A stretch of DNA of 64,000 nt from Agrobacterium albertimagni AOL15 (lineage in GTDB: Bacteria; Pseudomonadota; Alphaproteobacteria; Rhizobiales; Rhizobiaceae), in the NCBI RefSeq assembly GCF_000300855.1, contig NZ_ALJF01000010.1, positions 1 to 64,000 of the forward strand, in the 5' to 3' direction. Every line of letters starts with the position of its first letter. Positions within the stretch are counted from its first letter, which is position 1. Position numbers and translations under genes: made by a program. The notes below the pieces were generated by a model that saw only the letters and a program-made list of their open reading frames with translations, ran no database searches and was not told the origin of the DNA. Positions 1-9,158 of the stretch are shown here, in pieces.

Positions 1-12
1 GAAGTCCATCAT
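1..12 (-). CDS. fliG: Flagellar motor switch protein FliG, first codons only
   Basis: The first four codons (MMDF) of a leftward gene lie at the window edge; the rest is outside. An AGAGAGGA ribosome binding site sits 7 bases upstream, and the gene follows fliN by under 30 bases. In rhizobia motA-fliM-fliN is followed by fliG, so the name rests on gene order and not on sequence homology. Confidence 0.5.
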
Positions 13-40
13 GGTCTTGTCCTCTCTGGCCCGTCATGGG

Positions 41-688
41 TCAGGATGTCTTGGTCGCCATCACTTCAATCAGTTTGACACCAAATCGTGTATCGTCGTT
101 CTCGAGAACGGTGATCTCGCCGCGCGCGATGCGACGACCATTCACCATGATCTCGACGGGTTCGCCGATCTTCTTGTCCAGCGCGATAATGGCGCCTTCT
201 TCGAGGTTCATCAGGCCGGAGACCTGCATACGGCTGGAGCCGAGCACGATCTGGACCTCGATCGGGATGTCCATGATCAGGTCGAGATTGGCGGTCAGGC
301 CGCTGCCCGGTTCCGGCTGCGTGCCGCTGGCTCCACCGAAGTCGGCGCCGCCGCCAAAGTCGCTGCCGCCGCCGAAATCGCTGGAGCCGCCAAAGTCGCT
401 GGTCCCGCCAAAATCGCTGCTACCACCGAGATCGCTGGAGCCACCGAAATCGCCGAGCCCGAAGTCATCGCTCGGGGCCGCTGCAGCGCCGCCGCCGAAA
501 TCCGATTCGAACGCCGCGAGCGGGTCGTCCTTGAGGCCAAGGTCCGAACCGAAGTCGCCGAGCCCGCCGTCTGCATCCGCCTTGAGGACGCCGCGCAGGT
601 CATCGACGGCCTGGTCGAAATCGGTGTCGCTCGCGCCCGGCATCGCCAGCGCGTCGTCATCCTTCGGTGGTGTCTTCTTCGTTGCCAT
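41..688 (-). CDS. fliN: Flagellar motor switch protein FliN
   Basis: FliN forms the lower part of the cytoplasmic C-ring with FliM and FliG and helps set rotation. The 215-residue protein has an acidic N-terminal region, then a low-complexity block at residues 81-119 built from repeats of the type (S/G)xDFGG. A C-terminal SpoA (FliN/MopA) domain at about 134-208 contains the [11 protein letters not shown] and RFGVKLIEV motifs. E. coli FliN is about 137 residues, so the extra length is the acidic, glycine-rich N-terminus. The gene lies 61 bases downstream of fliM on the same strand and just ahead of the fliG start. The ATG has an AGAGGAA site about 10 bases upstream. Confidence 0.93.
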   Translation of the reverse strand: MATKKTPPKDDDALAMPGASDTDFDQAVDDLRGVLKADADGGLGDFGSDLGLKDDPLAAFESDFGGGAAAAPSDDFGLGDFGGSSDLGGSSDFGGTSDFGGSSDFGGGSDFGGGADFGGASGTQPEPGSGLTANLDLIMDIPIEVQIVLGSSRMQVSGLMNLEEGAIIALDKKIGEPVEIMVNGRRIARGEITVLENDDTRFGVKLIEVMATKTS

Positions 689-749
689 GGATTGATTATT
701 CCTCTTGAAACTTGCCTCAAGCTGCCGTGCGGCGAGCCCCGGTAAATTG

Positions 750-1697
750 CTAGCTCATCAAATGCTTTAGAATCTCATCTTCGCTGCTCACATTGTCCTT
801 CACGCGCACGGTGTAACGGTCGCCTGCGCGGCCGAACTCGCAGCGGTAGAGATTCTTGCCGTTGGCGCTGACATCCACCATCACGTCACCCTTGTCGTGG
901 AAGGGGATGACGTCGCCGGCGACAAGGCGCGAAACGGTGGCGAGGGTCAGCGAATCGAGCCGGACGCGGGCTTCCAGGGTGACCTGCGAGCGACGAACCT
1001 GCTCGGCGATCTGTTCCTGCCATTCCTTCTTCGACTTGCCGGCCTGGCTCTTCGACTTCGGTATCGTGACAACGGTCTTGAGCAGCGCTTTTTGCGGAAT
1101 GACCAGATAGAATTCCGAGGTGACCGGGCCGAGCGTTATGCCGAGCTTCACTGTCACCGCATATTCGTCGACATGATCTTCTTCTAGCTTCTGACGGTCT
1201 TCGGCGTTGTGAGCCTTCTCGAGCAGCGGCTCGAACCCGCCAGGCGCGTTGACGCCCGAGCGCAGGACGTTCGCGATCTTGTCGAAAACCATGACGGCCA
1301 AATCGAGTTCGATCTGCGAAAGCGGACGCTCGATCGGCTCCTGAATGGTCTCCGGCAGGGCGCCGAGAAGGTTCTCCATCAGCGTGATGACGAAGCTGTT
1401 GCCGCATGCCAGCACGAAGTTCGGCGACCAGTTGCGCAACTGCCCGTCGGCAAGCGAAACATTGTCGCCGAGATCGGCGATCAGGTCCGTCATCAGGCCG
1501 CTTTCGTGGCCGTTGTAGTGAACCTGCATGGTGAGCCCCGTCTCGCTGTGGAAGACGTCGGGCAGGAACTCGACATAAAGCTGGCCGAAGTCGCTGCACA
1601 GGCGCTGCAGGGTTTTCGAATCGCCCAGGCCGCCGGTCAGTTTGGCGAGCAGCGCGCGGTCCATGCTGGGTGCCGTCTCAGTGATGGTCTCGGTCAT
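750..1697 (-). CDS. fliM: Flagellar motor switch protein FliM
   Basis: FliM is the C-ring protein that receives the CheY signal and links FliG to FliN. The protein of about 315 residues has a middle domain of the FliM/CheC type, with [14 protein letters not shown] near residue 80 and an [17 protein letters not shown] helix. A SpoA domain lies at the C-terminus ([16 protein letters not shown]). The motA stop and this start are neighbours. I prefer the ATG at 1697, although a TTG at 1703 that overlaps the motA stop would add two residues. It belongs to the leftward motA-fliM-fliN-fliG operon. Confidence 0.9.
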   Translation of the reverse strand: MTETITETAPSMDRALLAKLTGGLGDSKTLQRLCSDFGQLYVEFLPDVFHSETGLTMQVHYNGHESGLMTDLIADLGDNVSLADGQLRNWSPNFVLACGNSFVITLMENLLGALPETIQEPIERPLSQIELDLAVMVFDKIANVLRSGVNAPGGFEPLLEKAHNAEDRQKLEEDHVDEYAVTVKLGITLGPVTSEFYLVIPQKALLKTVVTIPKSKSQAGKSKKEWQEQIAEQVRRSQVTLEARVRLDSLTLATVSRLVAGDVIPFHDKGDVMVDVSANGKNLYRCEFGRAGDRYTVRVKDNVSSEDEILKHLMS

Positions 1698-1699
1698 GA

Positions 1700-2578
1700 T
1701 CAAGCCGCCTTGCTTTCACCGCCGCCACCCGGGTTCATCATTTCCTGCTCGACGGCGTCGATCGACGGACGTTCGTGCGAGGAGATGGTCTTGCGACCGT
1801 ATTCCAGCGCCACCTGCGGAACCGAGCCGTTCATGTAGGCGAGCAGCGTCTGCTTCACGATGATGTAGAGGCGATGCTGCTTGGTGCGCACGGCCTTGAT
1901 CTGCGAGATGATCGGGTTGCAGAGGCAGTAGGACAGGAAGATGCCAAGCATGGTGCCGACGAGTGCCGCACCGATCAGGCCACCGAGCACTTCCGGCGAC
2001 TCGTTGATCTTGCTCATTGCCTTGATAACCCCGAGAACGGCCGCGACGATACCGATCGCCGGGAAGCTGTCGCCCATGGCGGTCATGGCGTGGTAAGGCT
2101 TCATCTTGTCGTAGTGGATGGTCTCGATTTCCTCGTCCATCAGCGCCTCGATCTCATGGCTACGGGCATTGCCGATGATGATCAGGCGGACATAGTCACA
2201 GATGAAGGCGGTCAGTTCCTTGTTCTTCAGCAGGTTCGGGGCCGCTGTGAAGATCGAGGATTCTTCCGGGTTGTCGATATGCGCTTCGATTTCGTTGCGC
2301 GACTTGGTGCGGAGGTCGCGCATCAGGGAGTAGAGCACGCCGAGAACGTCGAGATAATCGCGCTCCTTCGGAACCGTCTGCTTGAAGGCCTCGCCGAGCG
2401 ACTTGCCTGTATCTTTGATGACTTTCATCGGGTTGGCCATGATGAAGCCGCCGATGCCCGCGCCGCCAATGATGACGAGCTCGAAGGGTTGGACCAGAAC
2501 GTCCAGATGGCCGCCCATGGCCATGAAGCCGCCTAGGACGCAGCCCAGTGTGATGATGAAACCGACGATTAAGTTCAT
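1700..2578 (-). CDS. motA: Flagellar motor stator protein MotA
   Basis: MotA is the inner-membrane stator subunit that conducts protons with MotB and pushes on FliG. The 292-residue product has four hydrophobic helices: two close to the N-terminus, and two after a long cytoplasmic loop rich in charged residues. The third helix carries the conserved [12 protein letters not shown] motif with the key proline. The length matches the family. It is first in the leftward operon and divergent from flgF; the stop lies three bases from the fliM ATG. Its partner motB is far away at 17549, in the rightward part of the island, as is usual in rhizobia. Confidence 0.95.
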   Translation of the reverse strand: MNLIVGFIITLGCVLGGFMAMGGHLDVLVQPFELVIIGGAGIGGFIMANPMKVIKDTGKSLGEAFKQTVPKERDYLDVLGVLYSLMRDLRTKSRNEIEAHIDNPEESSIFTAAPNLLKNKELTAFICDYVRLIIIGNARSHEIEALMDEEIETIHYDKMKPYHAMTAMGDSFPAIGIVAAVLGVIKAMSKINESPEVLGGLIGAALVGTMLGIFLSYCLCNPIISQIKAVRTKQHRLYIIVKQTLLAYMNGSVPQVALEYGRKTISSHERPSIDAVEQEMMNPGGGGESKAA

Positions 2579-2803
2579 TTTGCCCGCACCCGAACGTTAC
2601 TATTCACCGTTAGCGATAGAGCCCCTGCCTTGCGTGAGGCTGAATCACAGCGCCAATTTTGGGCTGCGCATGGGCGGGCAAGTCAGGGTGTCTGCCCGAC
2701 AGTTTCGCGCAAGCCTTTTGCCGCAAGAAGAGTGGAATGGAGCGTAGGCTATCCTGCGTTAAATAATGATTTACTGATATTATTCACTCGCGGAGGCCAA
2801 GCG
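2579..2803. promoter_or_regulatory. Divergent promoter region between motA and flgF
   Basis: These 225 bases separate the leftward motA operon from the rightward flgF operon and must hold both promoters. I see an AT-rich dyad, AATAAT at 2762-2767 and ATTATT at 2779-2784, about 20 bases upstream of flgF. The flgF ribosome binding site is CGGAGG at 2791-2796. No clear -35/-10 pair stands out for either direction. Confidence 0.4.
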
Positions 2804-3538
2804 ATGCAATCCGGTATCTATGTGTCCCTGTCGTCCCAGATGGCTCTTGAGCGTCGTCTCACCACCATCGCCGACAACATGGCCAATGTGAACACGGTGG
2901 GCTTTCGCTCGACGGATGTGAAATTCGACGAGATGCTGAGCCGCACCGGCAACGACCTCAATGCGAAGATCGCATTCGTAAGCCAGGGCAACGACTATCT
3001 GTCGACGAAGAACGGCGAACTGATCTCGACCGGCAATGTGCTGGACTTTGCGATCAAGGGTGACGCCTGGTTTGCGATCGACACGCCGGTCGGCCAGGTG
3101 CTGACTCGCGATGGTCGTTTCACCATGACCGACACCGGCGAACTGGTTTCGACCCGCGGCTACCCGGTTCTCGATGCCGGCGGCGCGCCGATCCAGCTCA
3201 ACCGCGCCGGCGGTCCGCCGGAAGTCGGTGCGGGTGGTCAGATCATACAGGACGGCCGCCAGGTCGCCACGCTCGGCGTCTTCACTGCGGACGTGCGCAA
3301 CGGCTTCCTTCGATATGAGAACAGCGGCGTGACCACCGTCGACAACCCGCAGCCGGTCGTCGACAACCCGGAAATCTCGATTCTTCAGGGTTATGTCGAA
3401 AACTCCAACGTCAACGGCATCGGCGAGATGACCCAGCTCATCCAGGTCAATCGCGCCTTCGAAGCCATCAGCGCCCTGATCAGCTCGAGCGAGAATACCA
3501 TGAGCGAGGCGATCAAGGTCCTCGGCGGCGGCAACTGA
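2804..3538 (+). CDS. flgF: Flagellar basal-body rod protein FlgF
   Basis: FlgF is a proximal rod subunit of the flagellar axle. The 244-residue protein has the N-terminal rod motif (DNMANVNTVGFRS), a central LTRDGRFTM segment typical of FlgF/FlgG/FlgE, and a C-terminal helix ending SEAIKVLGGGN. I chose the ATG at 2804 because CGGAGG lies 7 bases upstream and the protein then starts at the conserved MQSGIYVSLS; the reading frame is open further upstream but that part is not rod-like. It opens the large rightward operon ahead of fliI. Second choice: a FlgG paralogue, but flgG itself is at 6758. Confidence 0.92.
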   Translation: MQSGIYVSLSSQMALERRLTTIADNMANVNTVGFRSTDVKFDEMLSRTGNDLNAKIAFVSQGNDYLSTKNGELISTGNVLDFAIKGDAWFAIDTPVGQVLTRDGRFTMTDTGELVSTRGYPVLDAGGAPIQLNRAGGPPEVGAGGQIIQDGRQVATLGVFTADVRNGFLRYENSGVTTVDNPQPVVDNPEISILQGYVENSNVNGIGEMTQLIQVNRAFEAISALISSSENTMSEAIKVLGGGN

Positions 3539-3556
3539 GCCTGAGATCGGATTATC

Positions 3557-4945
3557 ATGAGCGCGCCGACTTCAGACGAATTTCCGCTGTCACCCAAGCT
3601 CGGACAACTGGCGGCGCTGGCGCAGCGTTATTCCCGGCCGAGCAATTCCGTGACGCAGGGCGGCCATGTCCGCACCATCGCTGCCGGACACTATACGGTG
3701 ACGGGTCTTTCGCGTCATGTGCGCCTCGGTGAATTCGTCGCGCATCGCTCCTCGACGGGCGTGCATCTCGGCGAGGTCGTGCGTGTCGAGCCAGATGTCT
3801 GTTACGTCTGCCCGATCGAACCCGGCGAACCCATCGGCATCCACGATGTCGTCATCCGCAAGGGCGCGTTCCGCATCGCACCCGATGACAGCTGGTGTGG
3901 CCGCACGATCAACGCGCTCGGCGATCCGATCGACAACGGCCCGGCGCTGTCGCCGGGACCGGAACGCCGACCGATTTCGACGACCGCTCCTCCATCCATG
4001 ACCCGAAGCCGCGTCGAGACGGGGTTCAAGACCGGCGTCCGTGCCATCGACATCTTCTCGCCCCTCTGCCTTGGCCAGCGTCTCGGCATTTTCGCGGGAT
4101 CTGGCGTCGGCAAATCCACACTTCTCTCCATGCTCGCCAGAGCGGATGCCTTCGACAAGGTCGTGATCGCCCTGGTCGGTGAGCGCGGTCGCGAAGTGCG
4201 CGAATTCATCGAGGATACGCTCGGCGACAACATGGCGAAATCGATCGCTGTGGTCGCCACCAGTGACGAAAGCCCGATGCTGCGTAAGATGGCGCCTCTG
4301 ACGGCGATCACCATCGCCGAGCACTTCCGCGACAAGGGCCAGAACGTCCTATTCATCGTCGACAGTGTCACGCGTTTTGCCCATGCAATCCGCGAAGTGG
4401 CAACGGCCGCCGGCGAGCCACCGATCGCGCGCGGTTATCCCGCCTCGGTCTTCACGGAATTGCCGCGCCTCCTCGAACGTGCCGGACCGGGCGCGGAGGG
4501 GGCGGGCACCATCACCGCGATCATCTCGATCCTTGTCGATGGCGACAACCACAACGACCCGATCGCCGACTCGACACGCGGCATTCTCGACGGTCACATT
4601 GTCCTCGACCGCGCCCTTGCGGATGAAGGACGTTATCCGCCGATCAATCCTTTGACCTCGATCTCACGTCTGGCTCGCAAGGCCTGGACGGCCGAGCAGG
4701 AAAAGCTGGTGTCGCGCCTCAAGGCGCTGATCCATCGCTTCGAGGAAACCCGAGACCTGCGCCTGATCGGCGGTTACCGCAATGGTTCCGACCCCGATCT
4801 CGACATGGCGATCAAGCAGGTTCCGGTCATCTACGACATTCTGAAGCAGACGCCGGGCGAGAAACCGGCCCTTGATGCCTATGCCGATCTGGCCAACGCC
4901 CTCAAGGCGGCTGCCGGCGGGCAGGGCATGAGACAAAGGGGATGA
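3557..4945 (+). CDS. fliI: Flagellum-specific ATPase FliI
   Basis: FliI is the cytoplasmic ATPase that delivers flagellar substrates to the type III export gate. The 462-residue protein is related to the F1 ATPase beta subunit. Walker A is GSGVGKST at residues 181-188, Walker B lies in VLFIVDSVTRF near 264-274, and the ATPase signature follows (PLTSISRLAR). The N-terminal beta-barrel (about 30-100) and C-terminal helices match the family length. The stop overlaps the next gene (ATGA). No recognisable fliH or fliJ is adjacent; candidates for both are elsewhere in the island (16905 and 31518). Confidence 0.96.
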   Translation: MSAPTSDEFPLSPKLGQLAALAQRYSRPSNSVTQGGHVRTIAAGHYTVTGLSRHVRLGEFVAHRSSTGVHLGEVVRVEPDVCYVCPIEPGEPIGIHDVVIRKGAFRIAPDDSWCGRTINALGDPIDNGPALSPGPERRPISTTAPPSMTRSRVETGFKTGVRAIDIFSPLCLGQRLGIFAGSGVGKSTLLSMLARADAFDKVVIALVGERGREVREFIEDTLGDNMAKSIAVVATSDESPMLRKMAPLTAITIAEHFRDKGQNVLFIVDSVTRFAHAIREVATAAGEPPIARGYPASVFTELPRLLERAGPGAEGAGTITAIISILVDGDNHNDPIADSTRGILDGHIVLDRALADEGRYPPINPLTSISRLARKAWTAEQEKLVSRLKALIHRFEETRDLRLIGGYRNGSDPDLDMAIKQVPVIYDILKQTPGEKPALDAYADLANALKAAAGGQGMRQRG

Positions 4946-5514
4946 CCATGACCGATTTCGATGCTGACGAGCCCGTGGCTCCGCTGCGACCGGTCCTGGC
5001 GAAGCGCCGTGTCCCGACCGTCGACCGTGTCCTGGCCTTCGCCGGCATCGCACTTGCGTGCGGTGCCGCCCTGTTTCCCTGGTACGTTTTCTTCAATGAA
5101 GAGAAGTTCGGTATCCGTGTGGCCAATTGGGAGCGCACCCGCGATCTGCCCGAGGGCCCGGGACGCGACGTCTTCAGTGTGTCGCCGCTCGCTCTCGTCG
5201 ATCGTGACGACGAAGATGATGATGATAGCGAAGTGGAGGCGGTCGACCAGATCGTCACCGCGACCGTCCCGACCCTGGGACGTGAACAGCCGGCAGCGCT
5301 TGATATGCCGAGCTCGCAGCCATTCCCCGGCAAGAGCGGCTTCCGTCTCCTGCATGTCGCCAATGGTCGTGCACTGATCGAAGACAAGTCCGGCATGTTT
5401 CTCGTGCGTGTCGGTTCGATCCTGCCGGACAACAGCCGCGTCGCCACGCTCGAGCAGCGGGACGGAAAATGGGTGATTGTCACGTCGACCGGCGAGGTCG
5501 TTCGAAACAATTGA
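4942..5514 (+). CDS. Conserved membrane protein of the flagellar operon, function unknown
   Basis: I cannot assign a named family to this 190-residue protein. It has a short proline- and charge-rich N-terminus, one hydrophobic segment (about residues 29-50, LAFAGIALACGAALFPWYVF), and an acidic linker with a DDEDDDD run. A small compact C-terminal domain at about 130-190 contains FRLLHVANGRALIED and DGKWVIVTSTGEVV. The layout is a single-pass protein with a periplasmic beta-rich domain. It overlaps the fliI stop by four bases and precedes flgB, so it is co-transcribed with export and rod genes. Start at 4942 or at the ATG two codons later. Confidence 0.8.
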   Translation: MTMTDFDADEPVAPLRPVLAKRRVPTVDRVLAFAGIALACGAALFPWYVFFNEEKFGIRVANWERTRDLPEGPGRDVFSVSPLALVDRDDEDDDDSEVEAVDQIVTATVPTLGREQPAALDMPSSQPFPGKSGFRLLHVANGRALIEDKSGMFLVRVGSILPDNSRVATLEQRDGKWVIVTSTGEVVRNN

Positions 5515-5589
5515 AAGGCGTGGGGGCGGGCAAGTCCCACGCAAGATTAAGGGCCTAGGCTCCGATCAGTAAAAGACGGAGTGACGCCC

Positions 5590-5985
5590 ATGAATCCCAT
5601 CCAGTTGTTCGAGCTGGCATCCAGACAGGCGGAATGGCTTTCGGTGCGCCAGCAGGTCGTGGCGACCAATATCGCCAACGCCAATACCCCGAAATTTCTG
5701 GCCAAGGATATCACGCCCTTCAGTGCGGTCCTGGACCGGACAAGCACCGTGCAGGGTATGGCCGTCACTCAGCCGGGCCACATGGCTGCCAACGACTTCA
5801 GCGATCGCAACATCGCCGTCGTCGACGAAGAACTCAACAATGAGATCGGCATCCAGGAGTCGGGAAACACGGTCGCGCTCTCGGACGAACTGAGAAAGAC
5901 GGGCGAGATCAAGCGGAATCACGAGCTCAACACCTCGTTGATGTCCTCCTTCCATCGCATGATGCTTATGACGGTGAAACGCTGA
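5590..5985 (+). CDS. flgB: Flagellar basal-body rod protein FlgB
   Basis: FlgB is a proximal rod subunit. The 131-residue protein shows the rod N-terminal motif ([18 protein letters not shown]) and the C-terminal helix ([15 protein letters not shown]). I selected ATG 5590 over GTG 5581 because GGAG at 5578-5581 is then 8 bases upstream and the protein starts at [13 protein letters not shown], as expected for the family. It is followed by flgC with a TGATG overlap. The 75-base gap before it could hold an internal promoter, but none is obvious. Confidence 0.92.
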   Translation: MNPIQLFELASRQAEWLSVRQQVVATNIANANTPKFLAKDITPFSAVLDRTSTVQGMAVTQPGHMAANDFSDRNIAVVDEELNNEIGIQESGNTVALSDELRKTGEIKRNHELNTSLMSSFHRMMLMTVKR

Positions 5986-6407
5986 TGACTGATCCTTTGC
6001 TGGCAACTCTGCGCGTTGCGGGAAGTGGGCTTGAAGCCCAGTCGACCCGACTTCGCATCGTATCGGAAAACATCGCCAATGCGCGCACCACGGGCGATAC
6101 GCCCGGCGCCGATCCCTATCGCCGCAAGACGATTACGTTTGGGGCCGAACTGGATCGCGCAACCGGCGCAAATACCGTTGAGGTCAAGAAGCTCGGCGTC
6201 GACCTTGCCGACTTCATTGAAGAATTCGATCCGGGCAACCCGGCTGCCGACGAGCGCGGCATCGTCAAGATGCCGAATGTCAACATCCTGATCGAGATGG
6301 CCGACATGCGTGAGTCCAATCGGACTTACGAAGCCAACCTGCAGACGATCAAGCAGACCCGAGACATCATTTCCCAGACAATCGCGCTTCTGAAGGCCTC
6401 GCAATGA
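5985..6407 (+). CDS. flgC: Flagellar basal-body rod protein FlgC
   Basis: FlgC is a proximal rod subunit that works with FlgB, FlgF and FliE. The 140-residue product has the N-terminal motif [12 protein letters not shown], the conserved DPYRRK after it, and the C-terminal segment [19 protein letters not shown] characteristic of FlgC. The length is typical. The start codon shares a base with the flgB stop and the stop overlaps fliE (ATGA), so translational coupling is likely through flgB-flgC-fliE. Confidence 0.95.
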   Translation: MTDPLLATLRVAGSGLEAQSTRLRIVSENIANARTTGDTPGADPYRRKTITFGAELDRATGANTVEVKKLGVDLADFIEEFDPGNPAADERGIVKMPNVNILIEMADMRESNRTYEANLQTIKQTRDIISQTIALLKASQ

Positions 6408-6742
6408 TCGAATCTATCACCAAGACCAGCGCATTGTCGGGCATCGGCGGCCTGGATTCACTGTCCAGCTCGTTTTCGTCGAAGGGCCTGACCGCCGAGG
6501 GTACGACGCCCGGCACCATGACCGGCGAGACCTTCATGGCCGCCCTCGGCAATGTCGCGGCGGACGCGGCCAACAACCTGAAAAAGGCCGAGCAGACGTC
6601 GTTCGACGGCCTGTTGGGCAAGGCCAACACCCGTGAGGTGGTCGATGCCGTCATGCAGGCCGAGCAGTCGCTCCAGACGGCGATCGCGTTCCGCGACAAG
6701 ATCGTCAACGCCTATCTCGAAATCACGAAGATGCAAATCTAG
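6404..6742 (+). CDS. fliE: Flagellar hook-basal body complex protein FliE
   Basis: FliE connects the MS ring to the rod and is among the first export substrates. The 112-residue protein has the expected length. Its conserved C-terminal half runs from [14 protein letters not shown] through [19 protein letters not shown] to a [11 protein letters not shown] end, the family hallmark. The N-terminus is serine/threonine-rich and poorly conserved, as usual. It overlaps flgC by four bases and precedes flgG by 15 bases, where an AGGGG site is visible. Confidence 0.94.
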   Translation: MIESITKTSALSGIGGLDSLSSSFSSKGLTAEGTTPGTMTGETFMAALGNVAADAANNLKKAEQTSFDGLLGKANTREVVDAVMQAEQSLQTAIAFRDKIVNAYLEITKMQI

Positions 6743-6757
6743 CAGGGGTACCGAACT

Positions 6758-7546
6758 ATGAGAGCGCTTGCCATCGCAGCCACGGGTATGGACGCCCAGC
6801 AGACCAATCTCGAAGTCATCGCGAACAACATCGCGAACATCAACACCACCGGCTTCAAGCGGGCGCGTGCTGAATTCTCCGACCTTCTCTATCAGACGGA
6901 GCGCGCCCAGGGCGTGCCGAACCGTGCCAACCAGGCAATCGTGCCGGAAGGCGCGAATATCGGTCTCGGCGTTCAGACGGCCGCCGTCCGCAACATTCAC
7001 ACCCAGGGCCAGCTCACCCAGACCGGCAATGAACTGGACCTCGCGCTCATCGGCCGCGGCTGGTTCCAGATCGAAAGCCCTGACGGCGCCACGCTCTACA
7101 GCCGTTCCGGTGCGTTCAACATGAATGCCGAGGGCCAGCTGGTCACGATCGACGGTTACCTCGTCACGCCGCAGATCACGATCCCGCAGGATGCGAGCGA
7201 AGTGGTGATCAGCCGTACCGGCCAGGTTCAGGCACGCATCGGCAACGATGCCGACTACACCGACCTCGGACAGCTGACGATTGCCAACTTCGTCAACGAA
7301 GCCGGCCTGAAGCCGCTTGGCGACAACCTGTTTGCCGAGACCGCAGCCTCGGGTGCCGCAATCGTGGGCGCCCCGGAAGATCCGGGCTTCGGCTACATCA
7401 AGCAGTCCTATCTGGAAGCCTCGAACGTCGACTCGGTGAAGGAGATCACGGACATGATCTCGGCTCAGCGCGCCTACGAGATGAATTCCAAGGTCATCAC
7501 CACTGCCGACGAGATGGCTCAGATCGTCAGCAAGAACCTCAAGTAA
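6758..7546 (+). CDS. flgG: Flagellar basal-body rod protein FlgG (distal rod)
   Basis: FlgG forms the distal rod that crosses the periplasm inside the P and L rings. The 262-residue protein is full length. It begins [17 protein letters not shown] with the rod motif [14 protein letters not shown]. In the middle it has [16 protein letters not shown], and it ends with the conserved [19 protein letters not shown] helix. It sits between fliE and flgA, 17 bases before the latter, in the order typical of rhizobia. Confidence 0.96.
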   Translation: MRALAIAATGMDAQQTNLEVIANNIANINTTGFKRARAEFSDLLYQTERAQGVPNRANQAIVPEGANIGLGVQTAAVRNIHTQGQLTQTGNELDLALIGRGWFQIESPDGATLYSRSGAFNMNAEGQLVTIDGYLVTPQITIPQDASEVVISRTGQVQARIGNDADYTDLGQLTIANFVNEAGLKPLGDNLFAETAASGAAIVGAPEDPGFGYIKQSYLEASNVDSVKEITDMISAQRAYEMNSKVITTADEMAQIVSKNLK

Positions 7547-7563
7547 GACAACTGGAGGCAAAC

Positions 7564-8040
7564 ATGAGGTTTCGCCGGAAATTCGGACATGCCTTGCGCG
7601 CGATGGCTCTCGCCGTCGCCGCAATGGGCCTCGGCGCCGGCGGTGCCCTGGCGCAGAACACGGCCGTGATCCCCAAGCGGGTGATCTATCCCGGCGAAAT
7701 CATTGCATCCGAGCAGGTCGATGTGGTCGCCGTGACCAATCCCAATCTCGCCGGAGGCTATGCCCGCACCAAGGACGAAGTGGTCGGCATGGTGGCCAAG
7801 CGCACCTTGCTCCCCGGTCGGACCATTCCGGTCCACGGGCTTCGCGAAGCCTTCGCCGTCAAGCGCGGAAGCAGCGTTCGTCTGACCTTTTCGATCGGCA
7901 CCATGCTGATCAGCGCCAGTGGCACGCCGCTGACCGACGCGTCCGTCGGTGAGGTCGTGAAGGTGCGCAATATCGATTCCGGCTCGATCGTGTCTGGCAC
8001 GGTCATGGCGGATGGCACGGTACAGGTGATGGCAAAATGA
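7564..8040 (+). CDS. flgA: Flagellar P-ring assembly chaperone FlgA
   Basis: FlgA is the periplasmic chaperone needed for P-ring (FlgI) polymerisation. The 158-residue product has a signal peptide (about residues 1-31, ending GGALAQ) and an SAF-like domain (VIPKRVIYPGEIIAS, GMVAKRTLLPGRTIP). Its C-terminal part contains GEVVKVRNIDSGSIVSGTV, the FlgA hallmark. It lacks the N-terminal domain of the 219-residue enterobacterial protein, which is common in Rhizobiales. TGGAGG lies upstream and the stop overlaps flgI, the gene for its client, by four bases. Confidence 0.93.
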   Translation: MRFRRKFGHALRAMALAVAAMGLGAGGALAQNTAVIPKRVIYPGEIIASEQVDVVAVTNPNLAGGYARTKDEVVGMVAKRTLLPGRTIPVHGLREAFAVKRGSSVRLTFSIGTMLISASGTPLTDASVGEVVKVRNIDSGSIVSGTVMADGTVQVMAK

Positions 8041-9158
8041 GATTGATTGCTCCCATGCGGATCGCGCTCTGCGCGCTGGCGCTGGTCATGGCCCCCCTGG
8101 AGCCGGCCCTGAGCGCCAATTCGCGCATCAAGGACATCGCCTCGCTCCAGTCCGGACGCGACAACCAGCTCATTGGTTATGGCCTCGTGGTCGGTCTGCA
8201 AGGAACCGGCGACAGCCTGCGCTCCTCGCCGTTTACCGACCAGTCGATGCGCGCGATGCTGCAGAACCTCGGCATTTCGACCCAGGGTGGGCAGTCAAAC
8301 GCCAAGAATGTCGCAGCCGTCATGGTCACCGCCAACCTGCCGCCTTTCGCGAGCCCGGGAAGCCGCATCGACGTGACCGTGAGCTCGCTCGGTGACGCAA
8401 CGTCGCTGCGCGGCGGCACGCTGGTCATGACGTCGCTGACCGGCGCCGACGGTCAGATCTACGCCGTTGCGCAGGGGTCTGTCGTCGTCTCGGGCTTCAA
8501 TGCCCAGGGTGACGCTGCAGCCGTGCAGCAAGGCATCACCACGTCCGGCCGCGTGCCGACGGGTGCCATCATCGAGCGCGAGCTGCCGTCCAAGTTCAAG
8601 GACAGCGTCAATCTCGTGCTGCAGCTCCGCAACGCCGACTTCACCACCTCGCTTCGCATCGCCGATACGATCAACGCCTATGCGGCAGCCAACTATGGCG
8701 CGCCGATCGCCGAGGCGCGCGACAGCCAGGAAGTCGTTGTCCAGAAGCCCCGCACGGCAGACCTCGCGCGCCTGATGGCCGATATCGAAAATCTGGTCGT
8801 CGCAACGGATTCGCCGGCCCGCGTCGTCATCAACGAGCGCACCGGTACGATCGTCATCGGCGCCGACGTTCGTGTTTCGCGCGTTGCCGTGAGCTACGGG
8901 ACGCTGACCGTCCAGGTGCAGGAAACCCCGCAAATCATCCAGCCAGAGGCCTTCTCGCGCGGTGAGACGGCAGTCCAGCCGCAGACCGATATCTCGATCC
9001 GGCAGGAAGGCGATCAGATCGCCATCGTCGATGGTCCGGATCTCAGAACCCTCGTCAGCGGGCTTAACAGCATTGGGATCAAGCCGGACGGCATCATCGC
9101 CATCCTCCAGGGCATCAAGTCTGCCGGCGCCCTGCAAGCGGAGCTCGTGCTGCAATGA
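8037..9158 (+). CDS. flgI: Flagellar P-ring protein FlgI
   Basis: FlgI builds the P ring in the peptidoglycan layer, a bushing for the rod. The 373-residue protein has a cleavable signal peptide (about 1-27, ending PALSA) followed by SRIKDIASLQSGRDNQLIGY. It also has the conserved GTGDSLRSSPFTDQSMRAML and a C-terminal IDGLNSIG-like segment (VSGLNSIGIKPDGIIAILQ). Length and motifs match the family throughout. It overlaps flgA upstream and motE downstream by four bases each. Confidence 0.97.
   Translation: MRLIAPMRIALCALALVMAPLEPALSANSRIKDIASLQSGRDNQLIGYGLVVGLQGTGDSLRSSPFTDQSMRAMLQNLGISTQGGQSNAKNVAAVMVTANLPPFASPGSRIDVTVSSLGDATSLRGGTLVMTSLTGADGQIYAVAQGSVVVSGFNAQGDAAAVQQGITTSGRVPTGAIIERELPSKFKDSVNLVLQLRNADFTTSLRIADTINAYAAANYGAPIAEARDSQEVVVQKPRTADLARLMADIENLVVATDSPARVVINERTGTIVIGADVRVSRVAVSYGTLTVQVQETPQIIQPEAFSRGETAVQPQTDISIRQEGDQIAIVDGPDLRTLVSGLNSIGIKPDGIIAILQGIKSAGALQAELVLQ

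Noticed and set aside
11-745. Long open frames opposite fliN
   Set aside because: They lie antisense to a clear SpoA-domain protein and owe their openness to the GC-rich repeat codons; no domain or ribosome binding site.
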